Notes under the pieces: model-generated
What the model saw: only the letters and a program-made list of their open reading frames with translations
Database searches by the model: none
What the model was told of the DNA's origin: nothing
Part shown: one piece after another, positions 9,447-17,970 of the stretch
Layout of the letters: each line of letters starts with the position of its first letter
Numbering within the stretch: position 1 is the first letter of the stretch
Made by a program: the position numbers and the translations under genes
Source: Enterococcus timonensis
GTDB lineage: Bacteria > Bacillota > Bacilli > Lactobacillales > Enterococcaceae
Length of the DNA stretch: 64,000 nt
Assembly (NCBI RefSeq): GCF_900104595.1
Contig: NZ_FNVY01000004.1
Span: 744,001 to 808,000 of the forward strand
Reading direction: 5' to 3'

Positions 9447-10603
9447 AAGATGGAAACCACTACGACTTTAAGATAATTTTCTTCTGGCATTTCTTTAGGT
9501 GCTGGAAAATCAGCGGGCAAACGGAAAACTTCTTGGATCGCATACGCTTGTTTTTGGTCTTTCAACGTTGTTTCAATCATTTTTCTAAAATTCCCGTAAC
9601 TAATATTGCTGGCATTTGTTGAACAAATCAGCAGCCCTTTTTTCATCACTTTCAAACTGGCTTCAATTAATTCGTTGTAATTTTTAGCCACAGAAAAAGT
9701 TTGCTTTTTATTGCGGGCAAAACTTGGCGGATCCAAAATAATACAATCGTAGTTTAATTTCTTTTTAGCCGCATAATCAAAGAAATGAAAAACACCCATG
9801 GCGTACATTTTTTCCTTGGAATCATCCAGTTCATTTACTTCAAATTGTTCTTTAGTCAAAGGCAAACTCCGCTTAGCTAGATCCACACTAGTCGTACTCT
9901 TTGCGCCGCCGACTTTGGCGGCCACGGAAAAAGCACCGGTATAACTAAAAGTATTTAGCACGCGACAATCTTTTGCCAACCCTTCTTTTAATGACTTGCG
10001 AACTTCCCGTTGATCAAGAAAAATTCCAGTCATCCAACCATCTTGCAAGTGAACATGATATTTCAAGCCATTTTCTAAAACGATAACATCTTCTGGAATC
10101 GTCCCGTCGAGAATTTCACTTTCACTGGCGGCGCCTTGATAACGATTTTTAGCGACAATTCCGACTAACTCTTCGCGAAAAGAACTAGCAAATGCTTCTT
10201 TAAATCCACGAATAATTTCTTTTTTCCAATTAGCAATCGTTTCGTTATACCAAGAAAAAACAGCATAGCCACCATAATAGTCAATAGTTAGCCCACCAAA
10301 TCCATCGCCGGCACCATTAAATAATCGAAAAGCGGTAGTTTGCGCATCTCGGACTAAAAATTTTCGTTTCCCAATCGCTTCTAAAAATAAATTTGTAAAA
10401 AAAGTAGCGTCAGGCTTTTGTTGAGCGTTAGGAATCAGCCAACCGACGCCTTTATTTTGGACACCTAAGTAGCCTGCCCCAATTATTTTTCCGGCCACAG
10501 AAAATTCATGCCAGCCAGCCGAATCCGCTGAATCTTTTATACCGGCCAGATCATTTGCTTGGAGCAAAAAGCTGGTAGGTCTTTTTTTTAATTGAATTGT
10601 CAA
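9443..10603 (-). CDS. Class I SAM-dependent rRNA methyltransferase (RlmI/YwbD-like)
   Basis: This 386-residue protein has an N-terminal PUA-like region (about residues 1-80), a central linker domain and a C-terminal Rossmann methyltransferase domain. Visible motifs are LNTFSYTGAFSVAA (SAM binding, motif I), VDLAKRSL (acidic motif II) and the catalytic DPPSFARNKK (motif IV). This is the layout of the RlmI/RlmK family, which makes 5-methylcytosine in 23S rRNA in E. coli. The exact target here is not proven. It is the first gene of a unit with aroD and gdhA, with an AGGAGGAG ribosome binding site and an extended -10 promoter upstream. Confidence 0.9.
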   Translation of the reverse strand: MTIQLKKRPTSFLLQANDLAGIKDSADSAGWHEFSVAGKIIGAGYLGVQNKGVGWLIPNAQQKPDATFFTNLFLEAIGKRKFLVRDAQTTAFRLFNGAGDGFGGLTIDYYGGYAVFSWYNETIANWKKEIIRGFKEAFASSFREELVGIVAKNRYQGAASESEILDGTIPEDVIVLENGLKYHVHLQDGWMTGIFLDQREVRKSLKEGLAKDCRVLNTFSYTGAFSVAAKVGGAKSTTSVDLAKRSLPLTKEQFEVNELDDSKEKMYAMGVFHFFDYAAKKKLNYDCIILDPPSFARNKKQTFSVAKNYNELIEASLKVMKKGLLICSTNASNISYGNFRKMIETTLKDQKQAYAIQEVFRLPADFPAPKEMPEENYLKVVVVSIL

Positions 10604-10639
10604 AATATCTCCTCCTGAATCTTATTTTTACTTGGTTTC

Positions 10640-10645
10640 AGTATA
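10640..10645 (-). promoter_or_regulatory. Extended -10 element for the methyltransferase-aroD-gdhA unit
   Basis: Minus-strand TTTGC TATACT gives a TGn-extended -10. The -35 (around TTTTAA, 18 bases away) is weak. Confidence 0.55.
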
Positions 10646-10721
10646 GCAAACTTAAGGCATAAATTAAAACGTAATTTTTTCTAAACTACTAGTGAAAACA
10701 GCCATGAAAAGATGATTTACG

Positions 10722-10750
10722 TTGACATTTCTTGGAATGAACCGTAAAAT
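10722..10750 (+). promoter_or_regulatory. Promoter of the LTA synthase gene
   Basis: Consensus TTGACA (10722-10727), 17-base spacer, TAAAAT (10745-10750). TTTACG (10716-10721) and CGTAAA (10743-10748) form a 6-bp inverted repeat bracketing the spacer, a possible operator. Confidence 0.8.
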
Positions 10751-10824
10751 TACTGTGACCATGAAAAAATACAGCCAAAAATTATGAATAGAAATCATTG
10801 AATAAAAGAAAGGGTGTTGATGCC

Positions 10825-12936
10825 TTGAAACACTTAACACAATGGGTCAATAAACGAATGGGGTTTTTCGCCTTACTCGTCGGTCTAATTTGGGCCAAAT
10901 CAATTTTAGCTTATCTTGTTGATTTTAATTTAGGAATTGAAAATACTTTCCAATATTTTATTTTGTTCCTTAATCCATTTGCTACGACAATTTTATTATT
11001 ATCCATCGCTTTGTACGTCCGCAAACCACTCCATTCTTATCTGACAATGCTGGTGATTTATATCGGACTTTCCGTTTTAATCTATGCAAATGCTAGTTAT
11101 TACCGTGAGTTTACCGATTTTATTACTATAAATACGATGCTTGGTGCCGGCGCCGTTTCTTCTGGCTTAGGCGAATCGGCTCTGCGTTTATTACGACCTC
11201 ATGATATTTTATACTTTTTAGATGTCGTGCTTATTCCTGTCTTGTTGATTTTAAAAAAAATCAAAATCGATCCAAAGCCGCTCCGCGCTCGCGTGGCCCT
11301 CGCTTTTTCGGTTTTAGGCGCTTTGTTATTTTCGGCCAACTTATCTTTAGCTGAAGCCGATCGCCCACAATTATTAGGACGAACATTTTCTAGAGATTAT
11401 ATGGTTAAATATCTCGGCTTGAATTTTTTCACCGCCTACGATGGCTACCAAACGTATCAAACCAATCAAGTCCGAGCAGAAGCAAGTCCGAATGATTTAT
11501 TAGATGTTGAAAATTACGTCGACGATCATTACGCGGCTCCTGACGAAAATTTATTTGGCCTAGCTGAAGGAAAGAATGTTATTTACATTCATCTAGAAAG
11601 TTTCCAACAATTTTTAATTGATTATCAACTGACCGATGAAAATGGTGTCGCCCACACAGTAACGCCATTTATAAATTCTTTATATCACGACAATCAAACT
11701 TTTGCTTTTGATAATTTCTTCCATCAAGTAAAAGCTGGTAAAACTTCTGATGCTGAAACCTTAATGGAAAATTCCCTCTTTGGTTTAGCGCAAGGTTCGT
11801 TATTTACTCAACTCGGTGGGAAAAATACTTTCGAAGCAGCTCCAAATATTTTAAAACAAGAAGCTGGTTATACTTCGGCTGTTTTTCATGGTAATGCCGG
11901 AACATTTTGGAACCGGAATGAAACGTATAAAAATTTAGGCTTTGATTACTTCTTTGATGCTTCCTATTATGATGTCACTTCGGAAAATTCTTTCCAATAT
12001 GGCTTGCATGATAAACCATTTTTTGATCAATCTGTTCAATATTTAGAACACTTGCAACAACCTTTTTACTCAAAATTTATTGCCGTTTCTAATCACTATC
12101 CTTACTCCACTTTTGAAAATGATGACGCCGGATTTCCAATCGCTGATACGGGCGATGAAACAATTAACGGATATTTTGCAACTGCTAATTATCTCGACAC
12201 GGCCGTTGAAGAATTTTTCAATTATTTAAAGGCTTCCGGTTTATACGAGAATTCCGTAATTGTTTTATATGGTGATCACTATGGTATTTCTGATTCCCGT
12301 AATGCCTCACTTGCTGAATTATTAGGTCAAAGTGCGGAGACTTGGGATAATTATGACAATGCTAACTTGCAACGAGTGCCTTACATGATTCATATTCCTG
12401 GCCAAACTGGTGGTGGCATTAGTCACACTTATGGCGGTCAAGTAGATGCACTGCCAACGTTACTTCATTTGCTAGGCGTTGAAACGGATGATTATATTCA
12501 ACTTGGTCAAGATATGCTTTCACCAGAACATGATCAAATTGTTGCCTTCCGTGATCGTAATGGCTTTATGACGGAAAAATATGTTTACTACCATAACACA
12601 CTTTATTACACGGCTGATGGTTCATTAGTTCCTGAAGAAGAAGCCAACAGTGAACAAGTGCAAAAGATCCACGATGCAGTTGATCAACAATTAGCGGTCT
12701 CCGATAAAATCAATAACGGTGATCTCTTCCGTTTCTATACCGATTCAGGTTTAGAGCCAATTGAAGCGAGCGATTTTAATTATCAAAATCAATTGGAACA
12801 AATGGAAACCATCGAAAGTGATTTAGGGAGTGAATCGACTAGTCTCTATAGTCAAAATGGCGGACAGTCGACTATGGATTTGTATCAAACAAAAAGTTAT
12901 CAAGAATATTTAGCACCAACGACACCAGAACAATAA
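10825..12936 (+). CDS. ltaS: Lipoteichoic acid synthase (LtaS-type polyglycerolphosphate transferase)
   Basis: This is a membrane enzyme that polymerises the glycerol-phosphate chain of lipoteichoic acid from phosphatidylglycerol. Five hydrophobic segments in about the first 200 residues are followed by a large extracytoplasmic sulfatase-fold domain. Catalytic and metal-site motifs are present: IHLESFQQFLI (glutamate ligand), KAGKTSDAETLM (nucleophilic threonine), HGNAGTFWNRNETY and YGDHYGIS (Asp-His ligands). An upstream TTG at 10798 would add nine residues. AAGGGTG is spaced 8 bases before the TTG at 10825 (MKHLTQWV), so I choose that non-ATG start, giving 703 residues. Signal-peptidase-like cleavage (AEA region) may release the catalytic domain, as in staphylococci. 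Enterococci can carry two LtaS paralogues; which one this is cannot be told. Confidence 0.93.
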   Translation: MKHLTQWVNKRMGFFALLVGLIWAKSILAYLVDFNLGIENTFQYFILFLNPFATTILLLSIALYVRKPLHSYLTMLVIYIGLSVLIYANASYYREFTDFITINTMLGAGAVSSGLGESALRLLRPHDILYFLDVVLIPVLLILKKIKIDPKPLRARVALAFSVLGALLFSANLSLAEADRPQLLGRTFSRDYMVKYLGLNFFTAYDGYQTYQTNQVRAEASPNDLLDVENYVDDHYAAPDENLFGLAEGKNVIYIHLESFQQFLIDYQLTDENGVAHTVTPFINSLYHDNQTFAFDNFFHQVKAGKTSDAETLMENSLFGLAQGSLFTQLGGKNTFEAAPNILKQEAGYTSAVFHGNAGTFWNRNETYKNLGFDYFFDASYYDVTSENSFQYGLHDKPFFDQSVQYLEHLQQPFYSKFIAVSNHYPYSTFENDDAGFPIADTGDETINGYFATANYLDTAVEEFFNYLKASGLYENSVIVLYGDHYGISDSRNASLAELLGQSAETWDNYDNANLQRVPYMIHIPGQTGGGISHTYGGQVDALPTLLHLLGVETDDYIQLGQDMLSPEHDQIVAFRDRNGFMTEKYVYYHNTLYYTADGSLVPEEEANSEQVQKIHDAVDQQLAVSDKINNGDLFRFYTDSGLEPIEASDFNYQNQLEQMETIESDLGSESTSLYSQNGGQSTMDLYQTKSYQEYLAPTTPEQ

Positions 12937-12957
12937 GAAATATAGCATTGAATGAAC

Positions 12958-12985
12958 GCCTTCCAGCAATGGAAGGCTTTTATTT
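12958..12985 (+). terminator. Terminator of the LTA synthase gene
   Basis: GCCTTCCA and TGGAAGGC form a perfect 8-bp stem with a GCAA tetraloop, followed by TTTTATTT. Confidence 0.88.
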
Positions 12986-13048
12986 ATCCTTAAATTTTCA
13001 TAAAAAGTTCACGACTTCTTTTTATAATAGACTTGAGGTGATTTTATA

Positions 13049-13729
13049 GTGCACATTTCTTCGACTTTAAAAAAACACTGGGCATTTTTTAGCGGCCTCA
13101 GTTTATTATTAGCTAGCCTGGCTTTTCTATTTAGTAGTCTAGTCGTCCTCCCTAAATTTTTATTGTCTCTAAGCCATTCTTATCAGCGGGAAATGAGTCA
13201 GTTTACTAGTACGACTGGCAAAATGGCTCCAGAGACATTTTTAAATTTCTTACAAGACTTGGAAAAATCGACGCAACACTTTTGGTGGTATCAACTGATT
13301 GTGATCGCCCTCTTAATTATTGGCTTAACTTTTTTTATTACCTATTACTATCACTGGCAGCGCCCTACGAAATCTTTTTGGGTAAAAAGTTGGCCAATCA
13401 ATCGCTTTTTGTTATTTGTCGGACTTTTTTTATTTTGCTTATTAGTTTTAAGTCAAGAACAAATAAATACTTTTTTCAAAGACCAAATTGCCACAAATGT
13501 AGCTGAAAAAATTAATCAAACGTTACCGGCTAGTTTCACCCATGCCAATACAAATTCTGCTATGCTCCTGCCTTTTTCTTCTAAAAATTTCTTAACTCTC
13601 AATGAGTATTTACAATCAACACGACTCTCTTTGTTGCAACCTTTCGCCTTGATTTATTGTGGGGGTGTTGCCTATAGCAATCTTCTTTTATTTTTCCTAC
13701 AACAAAAAAAAACCAGTGGAGCAATTTAA
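13049..13729 (+). CDS. Hypothetical four-pass membrane protein
   Basis: I do not recognise this 226-residue protein. It has a GTG start with GAGGTG eight bases upstream and a consensus TATAAT at 13023-13028. Hydrophobic segments are at about residues 15-40, 80-103, 118-137 and 198-216. A polar loop of roughly 40 residues lies after the first and one of about 60 residues after the third. It carries no catalytic motif I can name. It lies downstream of ltaS but has its own promoter, and it converges on a sensor kinase gene with both stop codons inside one shared terminator. A link with envelope stress or teichoic acid is possible from position only. Confidence 0.75.
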   Translation: MHISSTLKKHWAFFSGLSLLLASLAFLFSSLVVLPKFLLSLSHSYQREMSQFTSTTGKMAPETFLNFLQDLEKSTQHFWWYQLIVIALLIIGLTFFITYYYHWQRPTKSFWVKSWPINRFLLFVGLFLFCLLVLSQEQINTFFKDQIATNVAEKINQTLPASFTHANTNSAMLLPFSSKNFLTLNEYLQSTRLSLLQPFALIYCGGVAYSNLLLFFLQQKKTSGAI

Positions 13730-13750
13730 ATTTGCTCTACTGGTTTTTTT
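13706..13750. terminator. Shared bidirectional terminator with both stop codons in its loop
   Basis: AAACCAGTGGAGCAA and TTTGCTCTACTGGTTT form a long stem (one mismatch) around TTTAAA, with A and T runs outside. The plus gene stops at 13727-13729 and the minus kinase at 13726-13728. The stem is therefore coding sequence for both C-termini. Confidence 0.88.
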
Positions 13751-15216
13751 GATTCTTGTAAATCATGGTCGGGTAAATCAATCGTAAAGGTCGTGCCTTC
13801 CCCTAGTTTTGAGTTGACGGAGATTTTTCCGTTATGCAATGTTACGAGTTGTTGAACAATCGGCAAGCCTAAACCTGATTCGCCAAATTTAGTATTTTTC
13901 CGAGACGGATCTACTTTAAAATAACGATCCCAAATATTTTTTTGCTGCTCTTCACTCATGCCAATTCCAGTGTCGCTAATAGATACTCGCGCCCCACCAG
14001 AAATATTTTCCAGCCGAATCGTAATCAGACCATCTGTTGTAAATTGAATCGCATTTTGAATAATGTTAACTAGCATTTGAATAAAGCGATCATAATCGGC
14101 ATACACCGTTACGTCTTCTTGTGGTTCAAAAATAATTTGATTTCCGGCAGCTTTAGCTTTGGCTTGCATTTGCGTCACGATTGAATCCACGGCATTATTT
14201 CCGTCAAAAGCTTTAATGACCATAGAAATCTGATTGGTGCGAATTTTTTCATAGTCGAGATTTTCATTGACGAGTCGAATTAGTCGCTTCGTTTCATTTT
14301 CCATAAGATGAAGTGCTTTTTCTTTTCGCTCTTCCGGAATTGCGTTATGAGATAATCCTTCCAGCAAGCCATTAATAGTTGTCAGTGGCGTCCGCATTTC
14401 GTGACTAGCGTCGGCCATAAATTGAATCCGCCGCTCCTCTTGCTCTTCTACTTCATTGCGATAATCTGCAAGCGATTGGGCCATATGATTAAAATCATTT
14501 GCCAATTCTTCAAACTCATCGCGACGTTTCGGATTCACTTGGACATTCACTTCAAAATTTCCCGCCGCAATTTCATTGGTCGCTTTTTTCAAACGATTGA
14601 TCCGCCGCACTTGCGCGGTAGCCAGCCAATAAGAAATTAGTAAAGCTACGATACTAGAAATAATAAAGGCCTTGAATAAATTTTCCGTCAAAGGCGCCAA
14701 TGTATTTTCAATATTTTGCGCCGGCTGACTAACGATTAAAGCCCCCGCAAAGGCATCGTTTCCTTGTGTGTAAAATGGCTTCATAATGTAAGACGTTTCA
14801 TTCCCCCGCCCAAATAAATCCGTTTTAGTGGTGGCGGCGATTTGCCCTTTAAAGTCAGCATCGGAAATTTTCGCCCAATCTTCAGCGTTAATTTGTAAAG
14901 TACTCGTTTCTTGCATCGGATAAATTACTTGTTGATCCGCATTTACAAAATAAAATTGCACATTTTGATAAGCTAAGACCGATTCGGTTAAAGAAAGGGA
15001 ATCCAAAAGCGCTTCTTGCGGTGAGGAGTATCCATTTTGAGGAGCATATAAATTGATATAATTTTCTTGCATCCCCACAGCATAGCCAAAAAGCTGCGAA
15101 TAATTATTTTCTTCTAGCGAGCGCCTAGTAAATTGAACAAAAGAAATCCCCACGATCAAAAGAACGACGACAATTAGTGACCAGAACGCCAAGAGCTGTT
15201 GATACAAATATTTCAT
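13726..15216 (-). CDS. HAMP-domain sensor histidine kinase
   Basis: This 496-residue membrane sensor is of the OmpR-partner type. A transmembrane segment (about residues 7-29) and an extracytoplasmic sensor of about 150 residues come first. A second membrane segment near 182-200, a HAMP linker and HisKA with the phospho-acceptor FMADASHEMRTPL follow. The HATPase core has NIIQNAIQFT (N box), ISDTGIGMS (G1) and GESGLGLPIV (G2). The start codon overlaps the response-regulator stop by 4 bases. LisK, CroS and related Firmicutes envelope-stress kinases share this layout, but I cannot assign one by sequence alone. The 3' end forms half of a bidirectional terminator. Confidence 0.93.
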   Translation of the reverse strand: MKYLYQQLLAFWSLIVVVLLIVGISFVQFTRRSLEENNYSQLFGYAVGMQENYINLYAPQNGYSSPQEALLDSLSLTESVLAYQNVQFYFVNADQQVIYPMQETSTLQINAEDWAKISDADFKGQIAATTKTDLFGRGNETSYIMKPFYTQGNDAFAGALIVSQPAQNIENTLAPLTENLFKAFIISSIVALLISYWLATAQVRRINRLKKATNEIAAGNFEVNVQVNPKRRDEFEELANDFNHMAQSLADYRNEVEEQEERRIQFMADASHEMRTPLTTINGLLEGLSHNAIPEERKEKALHLMENETKRLIRLVNENLDYEKIRTNQISMVIKAFDGNNAVDSIVTQMQAKAKAAGNQIIFEPQEDVTVYADYDRFIQMLVNIIQNAIQFTTDGLITIRLENISGGARVSISDTGIGMSEEQQKNIWDRYFKVDPSRKNTKFGESGLGLPIVQQLVTLHNGKISVNSKLGEGTTFTIDLPDHDLQESKKPVEQI

Positions 15217-15929
15217 GCACCGGCCTCGGAGTCGTCAAATTTATAACCAACACCCCACACTGTTTGAATGACTTGGGGTCCTACTTTCTCGATTTTTTGG
15301 CGTAATTTTTTAATGTGGGCGTCCACTGTTCGTTCATCGCCAAAATATTGATAATCCCACACGAGTTCTAGTAATTGTTCACGTGAGAAAACTTGTTTTG
15401 GTTTTTTAGCTAAGGTCAACAATAGGTCAAATTCTTTAGGCGTTAAGCCATCAATTAATTGATTATTTAAAAAAGCTTCGCGGGTTTTTAAGGAGATTTT
15501 AAAATGAGCCGTCTCCACATCAAATTCGCCAGGCTCACTTTGTTCAACGACTTGTTCCACTTGTTCAGCCCGGCGATGCAAAGCCTTCATTCTAGCAATT
15601 AAAGTTAACGGTGAAAATGGTTTCGTCACATAATCATCCGCGCCAATTTCTAAACCTAGCACTTGATCAGATTCAGAATCACGAGCGGTCAACATAATTA
15701 GCGGCACCGTTTTTGAAACTTCGCGAATTTTTCGGGCAACACTCATCCCGTCAAGCCCTGGTAAATTTAAATCCAAAGTAATCATATCCCATTTTTCTGG
15801 ATCTTCTAAAAATGCAGCCAGCCCAGTCGTCCCATCGTATTTAAAAGTAGCCTCCCAACCTTCATTTAAAAAAAACATTTCCATCATTTCAGAAACTGAT
15901 TCATTATCTTCAACCATTAAAATATTCAT
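15213..15929 (-). CDS. OmpR/PhoB-family response regulator
   Basis: This 238-residue cytoplasmic DNA-binding regulator has a receiver domain with the acidic pair in MVEDNES, the phospho-acceptor aspartate in MITLDLNLPGLDG, LMLTARDSE and the lysine in DDYVTKPFSP. A winged-helix output domain follows, with LTPKEFDLLLTLAKKPKQVFSREQLLELVW and RTVDAHIKKLRQKIE. A longer frame to 15971 exists, but AGGAGG is spaced for the ATG at 15929 (MNILMVEDNE). It is translationally coupled to the kinase. The neighbours suggest cell-envelope sensing; the regulon is unknown. LisR/CroR-like identity is possible but unproven. Confidence 0.93.
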   Translation of the reverse strand: MNILMVEDNESVSEMMEMFFLNEGWEATFKYDGTTGLAAFLEDPEKWDMITLDLNLPGLDGMSVARKIREVSKTVPLIMLTARDSESDQVLGLEIGADDYVTKPFSPLTLIARMKALHRRAEQVEQVVEQSEPGEFDVETAHFKISLKTREAFLNNQLIDGLTPKEFDLLLTLAKKPKQVFSREQLLELVWDYQYFGDERTVDAHIKKLRQKIEKVGPQVIQTVWGVGYKFDDSEAGA

Positions 15930-15977
15930 AAAAAACTCCTCCTTGTTTGTTCTAGTATACTCTATTTTCAAACATTC

Positions 15978-15993
15978 GGGCTAGTCAAAGCCC
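15978..15993. promoter_or_regulatory. Small inverted repeat upstream of the response regulator
   Basis: GGGCT and AGCCC flank a 6-base centre that carries TTGACT on the minus strand, a possible -35. The best -10 (TATACT) is too far for a normal spacer, so the promoter reading is weak; an operator is possible. Confidence 0.35.
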
Positions 15994-16008
15994 GCAAAGT
16001 TTGCTAGT

Positions 16009-16027
16009 ATCAAGTAGATGACTTGAT
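16009..16027. promoter_or_regulatory. Inverted repeat upstream of the HAD phosphatase gene
   Basis: ATCAAGT and ACTTGAT are perfect 7-bp arms around AGATG. A -10-like GATAAT (16030-16035) follows three bases later, so a repressor bound here would block that promoter. Confidence 0.45.
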
Positions 16028-16079
16028 TTGATAATACGTGAAAACTTTTTTGAAAAGATGAATAAAAGGAGAATTTTTT

Positions 16080-16850
16080 GTGAAGCCAAAAGCAATTACT
16101 TTTTTTGATTTAGATGGAACTCTTTTAAATAAACAGTCGCAGGTCGATCCTGATGTGGCACAAGCCATGCAGACGTTGCGAAAAAATAATATTTTGCCGG
16201 TAATCGCCACCGGACGCACCAATCCAGAAATTATCGATATCGCCAAAGCCGCCGGGATCGACTCGTTTATTACGATGAACGGTCAATATGTAGAAATCGC
16301 GGGCAAAGAAGTTTATTCCGATATTCTTGATGTGGGTGTCGTGGAGCGGATGCTTCATTTTGCTCAAAGTCGCGGCGACGAGTTGGGATTTTATAATCAC
16401 AAAAAAATCCGCGTCACTACCCACACAGCTCTGATGAAAAAAGCTTATGATTTTATCCATTCAGATTTGCCAGAAATTGATCCGGAATTTTTCCAAAAAG
16501 AAGAACTGAATATGTTATTGGTTCTAGGAACGGATGGCGATGACGAATATATCAAAAATTTCCCAGAGTTGAAATTTTTCCGCAACGGTCCTTTTTCTAT
16601 CGATACGATTGATAAAGATGGCTCCAAAGGTCATGGCGTGCGGAAATTATTAGAGAATATGAATTATTTGGATGTGCCAACTTATGGTTTCGGCGATGGC
16701 CCTAACGATATGGAGCTTCTAGGTGCCTGCAAGTATAAAATCGCCATGGGCAATGCCCGCGATACGCTAAAAGAGCAAGCCGACTTTGTAACGAAAAAAA
16801 ATACAGACGGCGGCATTGTCTATGCGCTACGTCATTTTGATTTGATTTAA
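16080..16850 (+). CDS. Cof-type HAD-IIB family phosphatase
   Basis: This 256-residue cytoplasmic haloacid-dehalogenase superfamily hydrolase has motif I FFDLDGTLLN (nucleophile and acid-base aspartates), motif II IATGRT, a lysine before SKGHGV and motif III/IV GFGDGPNDMELL. The cap insertion between motifs is of type IIB. Family members dephosphorylate sugar phosphates, pyridoxal phosphate or FMN with low specificity, so no substrate is assigned. The start is GTG at 16080, with AAAGGAGA eight bases upstream. It is divergent from the two-component system. Confidence 0.9.
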   Translation: MKPKAITFFDLDGTLLNKQSQVDPDVAQAMQTLRKNNILPVIATGRTNPEIIDIAKAAGIDSFITMNGQYVEIAGKEVYSDILDVGVVERMLHFAQSRGDELGFYNHKKIRVTTHTALMKKAYDFIHSDLPEIDPEFFQKEELNMLLVLGTDGDDEYIKNFPELKFFRNGPFSIDTIDKDGSKGHGVRKLLENMNYLDVPTYGFGDGPNDMELLGACKYKIAMGNARDTLKEQADFVTKKNTDGGIVYALRHFDLI

Positions 16851-16915
16851 ATTAACAAAATTGATATAAAAAATAGCCAACAAACGAGCGTAAATAATTT
16901 TCTGGAGGAAAAAAG

Positions 16916-17350
16916 ATGAAGAAATTTCTAGTTTTAGGATTGTTAGTTTTTTCCTTAACTGCATGCAGTAACGCCGGCGAAACTGCAGAATCAAAAAATT
17001 ATGATGAAGAAAACACTGAAGCGAAAGAAACGGACGATACAGAAAATTCACGAGCGACTGCAATTGTTGAAAACGTGCTGGAAGAACATTACATGATTGA
17101 TGATTTTGAAGTTAATTTTACGAATGATTCTTTTAAAGTCATTCAGATGCCCGATGACAAAAATGCAGAAACTGGCGAAGAATACAAAAATCTTTACAGC
17201 GCAATTGGCGACTATACTTACCAAGAAAAAACTTATCAGTTTGTCGCACTATACAGTTTAAAAGACGAGTCCGATTATTCAGTCCTCTATTTTTACACTC
17301 CACTTGATGAAGAAAAAAGTATTTCTGTGCCACTAGAAAGCGAAAAATAA
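16916..17350 (+). CDS. Small lipoprotein of unknown function
   Basis: This 144-residue secreted lipoprotein has MKKFLVLGLLVFSLTACSNAG, a signal peptide ending in the lipobox LTAC, so it should be anchored by a diacylglycerol cysteine on the outer membrane face. An acidic Glu/Asp/Thr-rich linker (about residues 25-48) is followed by a small globular domain with KVIQMPDDKN and FVALYSLKDESDYSVLYFYTP. I do not recognise the domain. The ribosome binding site is GGAGG and a strong terminator follows immediately. Only 65 bases separate it from the HAD gene, so they may be cotranscribed. Confidence 0.8.
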   Translation: MKKFLVLGLLVFSLTACSNAGETAESKNYDEENTEAKETDDTENSRATAIVENVLEEHYMIDDFEVNFTNDSFKVIQMPDDKNAETGEEYKNLYSAIGDYTYQEKTYQFVALYSLKDESDYSVLYFYTPLDEEKSISVPLESEK

Positions 17351-17399
17351 AAAAAGATGAAACGAAACCAATAAAAAGGTTTCTGTTTCATCTTTTTTT
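17351..17399 (+). terminator. Terminator of the lipoprotein gene
   Basis: AAAAAAGATGAAAC...AAACC and GGTTT...GTTTCATCTTTTTTT form a long stem with U8. The flanking A run makes it look bidirectional. Confidence 0.9.
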
Positions 17400-17470
17400 T
17401 GAGTATTTTTCTGTAGTAGACGATGACATTGAGGCCTTTTTTTTCGGGTTAAACCAAAACTACCGAAAAC

Positions 17471-17510
17471 AAAAAATGCTATAAAACCTATCAAAACAGG
17501 TCTTACAGCA
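17471..17510 (-). terminator. Terminator of ssrA
   Basis: Minus-strand TGCTGTAAGACCT and AGGTTTTATAGCA form a 13-bp stem with two G-U pairs and then six U, about 30 bases past the tmRNA 3' end. Confidence 0.82.
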
Positions 17511-17538
17511 CTTAGAGCAATCTGGGAAAAACTTATTA

Positions 17539-17898
17539 TGGAGATGGCGAGAGTCGAACTCGCGTCCAAATACGTTGCTACCACCACTTCTACGTCTATA
17601 GTTATTGATTTAAATTTCGCTAAAGGATTCGCTCAACAACCGGCATTCCCTTTAACTAGTCAAAAGGTTTCACTAATTTTGTTTGACGTGAAAATTAGCT
17701 AAGTCTGCTAAATTTGAGACCCTATCCTGCCCGCAGACAAAGAAAGACCGGATCTACGCAACTGTTTTTAGGCAGCTAAAGCGTAAGTGTTATTATTGTT
17801 TTTAGCAGTTATATTTAACTGGTAACGTTTTTTAAGAAGACGTAACCTTCTAGACGCCATGACAGCTCAACCATACCTGTCGAATCCGTAACATCCCC
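17539..17898 (-). ncRNA. ssrA: tmRNA (transfer-messenger RNA)
   Basis: This RNA rescues stalled ribosomes with SmpB. The 5' end GGGGATGTTACGGATTCGAC and the 3' end GTTCGACTCTCGCCATCTCCA are the conserved tRNA-like halves. GGGGATG pairs with CATCTCC as a 7-bp acceptor stem with discriminator A at 17539. The next genomic bases are TAA, so the terminal CCA is not encoded. The tag frame runs from GCT at 17806 to TAA at 17768 and reads AKNNNNTYALAA. Pseudoknot stems fill the middle. The length is about 360 nt. Promoter and terminator are both visible. Confidence 0.96.
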
Positions 17899-17914
17899 AG
17901 ATTGGTATACATTA

Positions 17915-17943
17915 ATTATAGCAGAATTATAGGCTTTTTTCAA
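17915..17943 (-). promoter_or_regulatory. ssrA promoter
   Basis: Minus-strand TTGAAA (17938-17943), 17 bases, consensus TATAAT (17915-17920). About 16 bases separate the -10 from the mature 5' end, so a short 5' leader is likely. Confidence 0.82.
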
Positions 17944-17970
17944 GTTCCAAGTCTACTTAACGCAACGGTA

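Noticed and set aside
10736-10750. TGAACCG half-site resembling the LacI-type operator in the ltaS promoter
   Set aside because: Only one half matches and the palindrome is not formed; likely chance.
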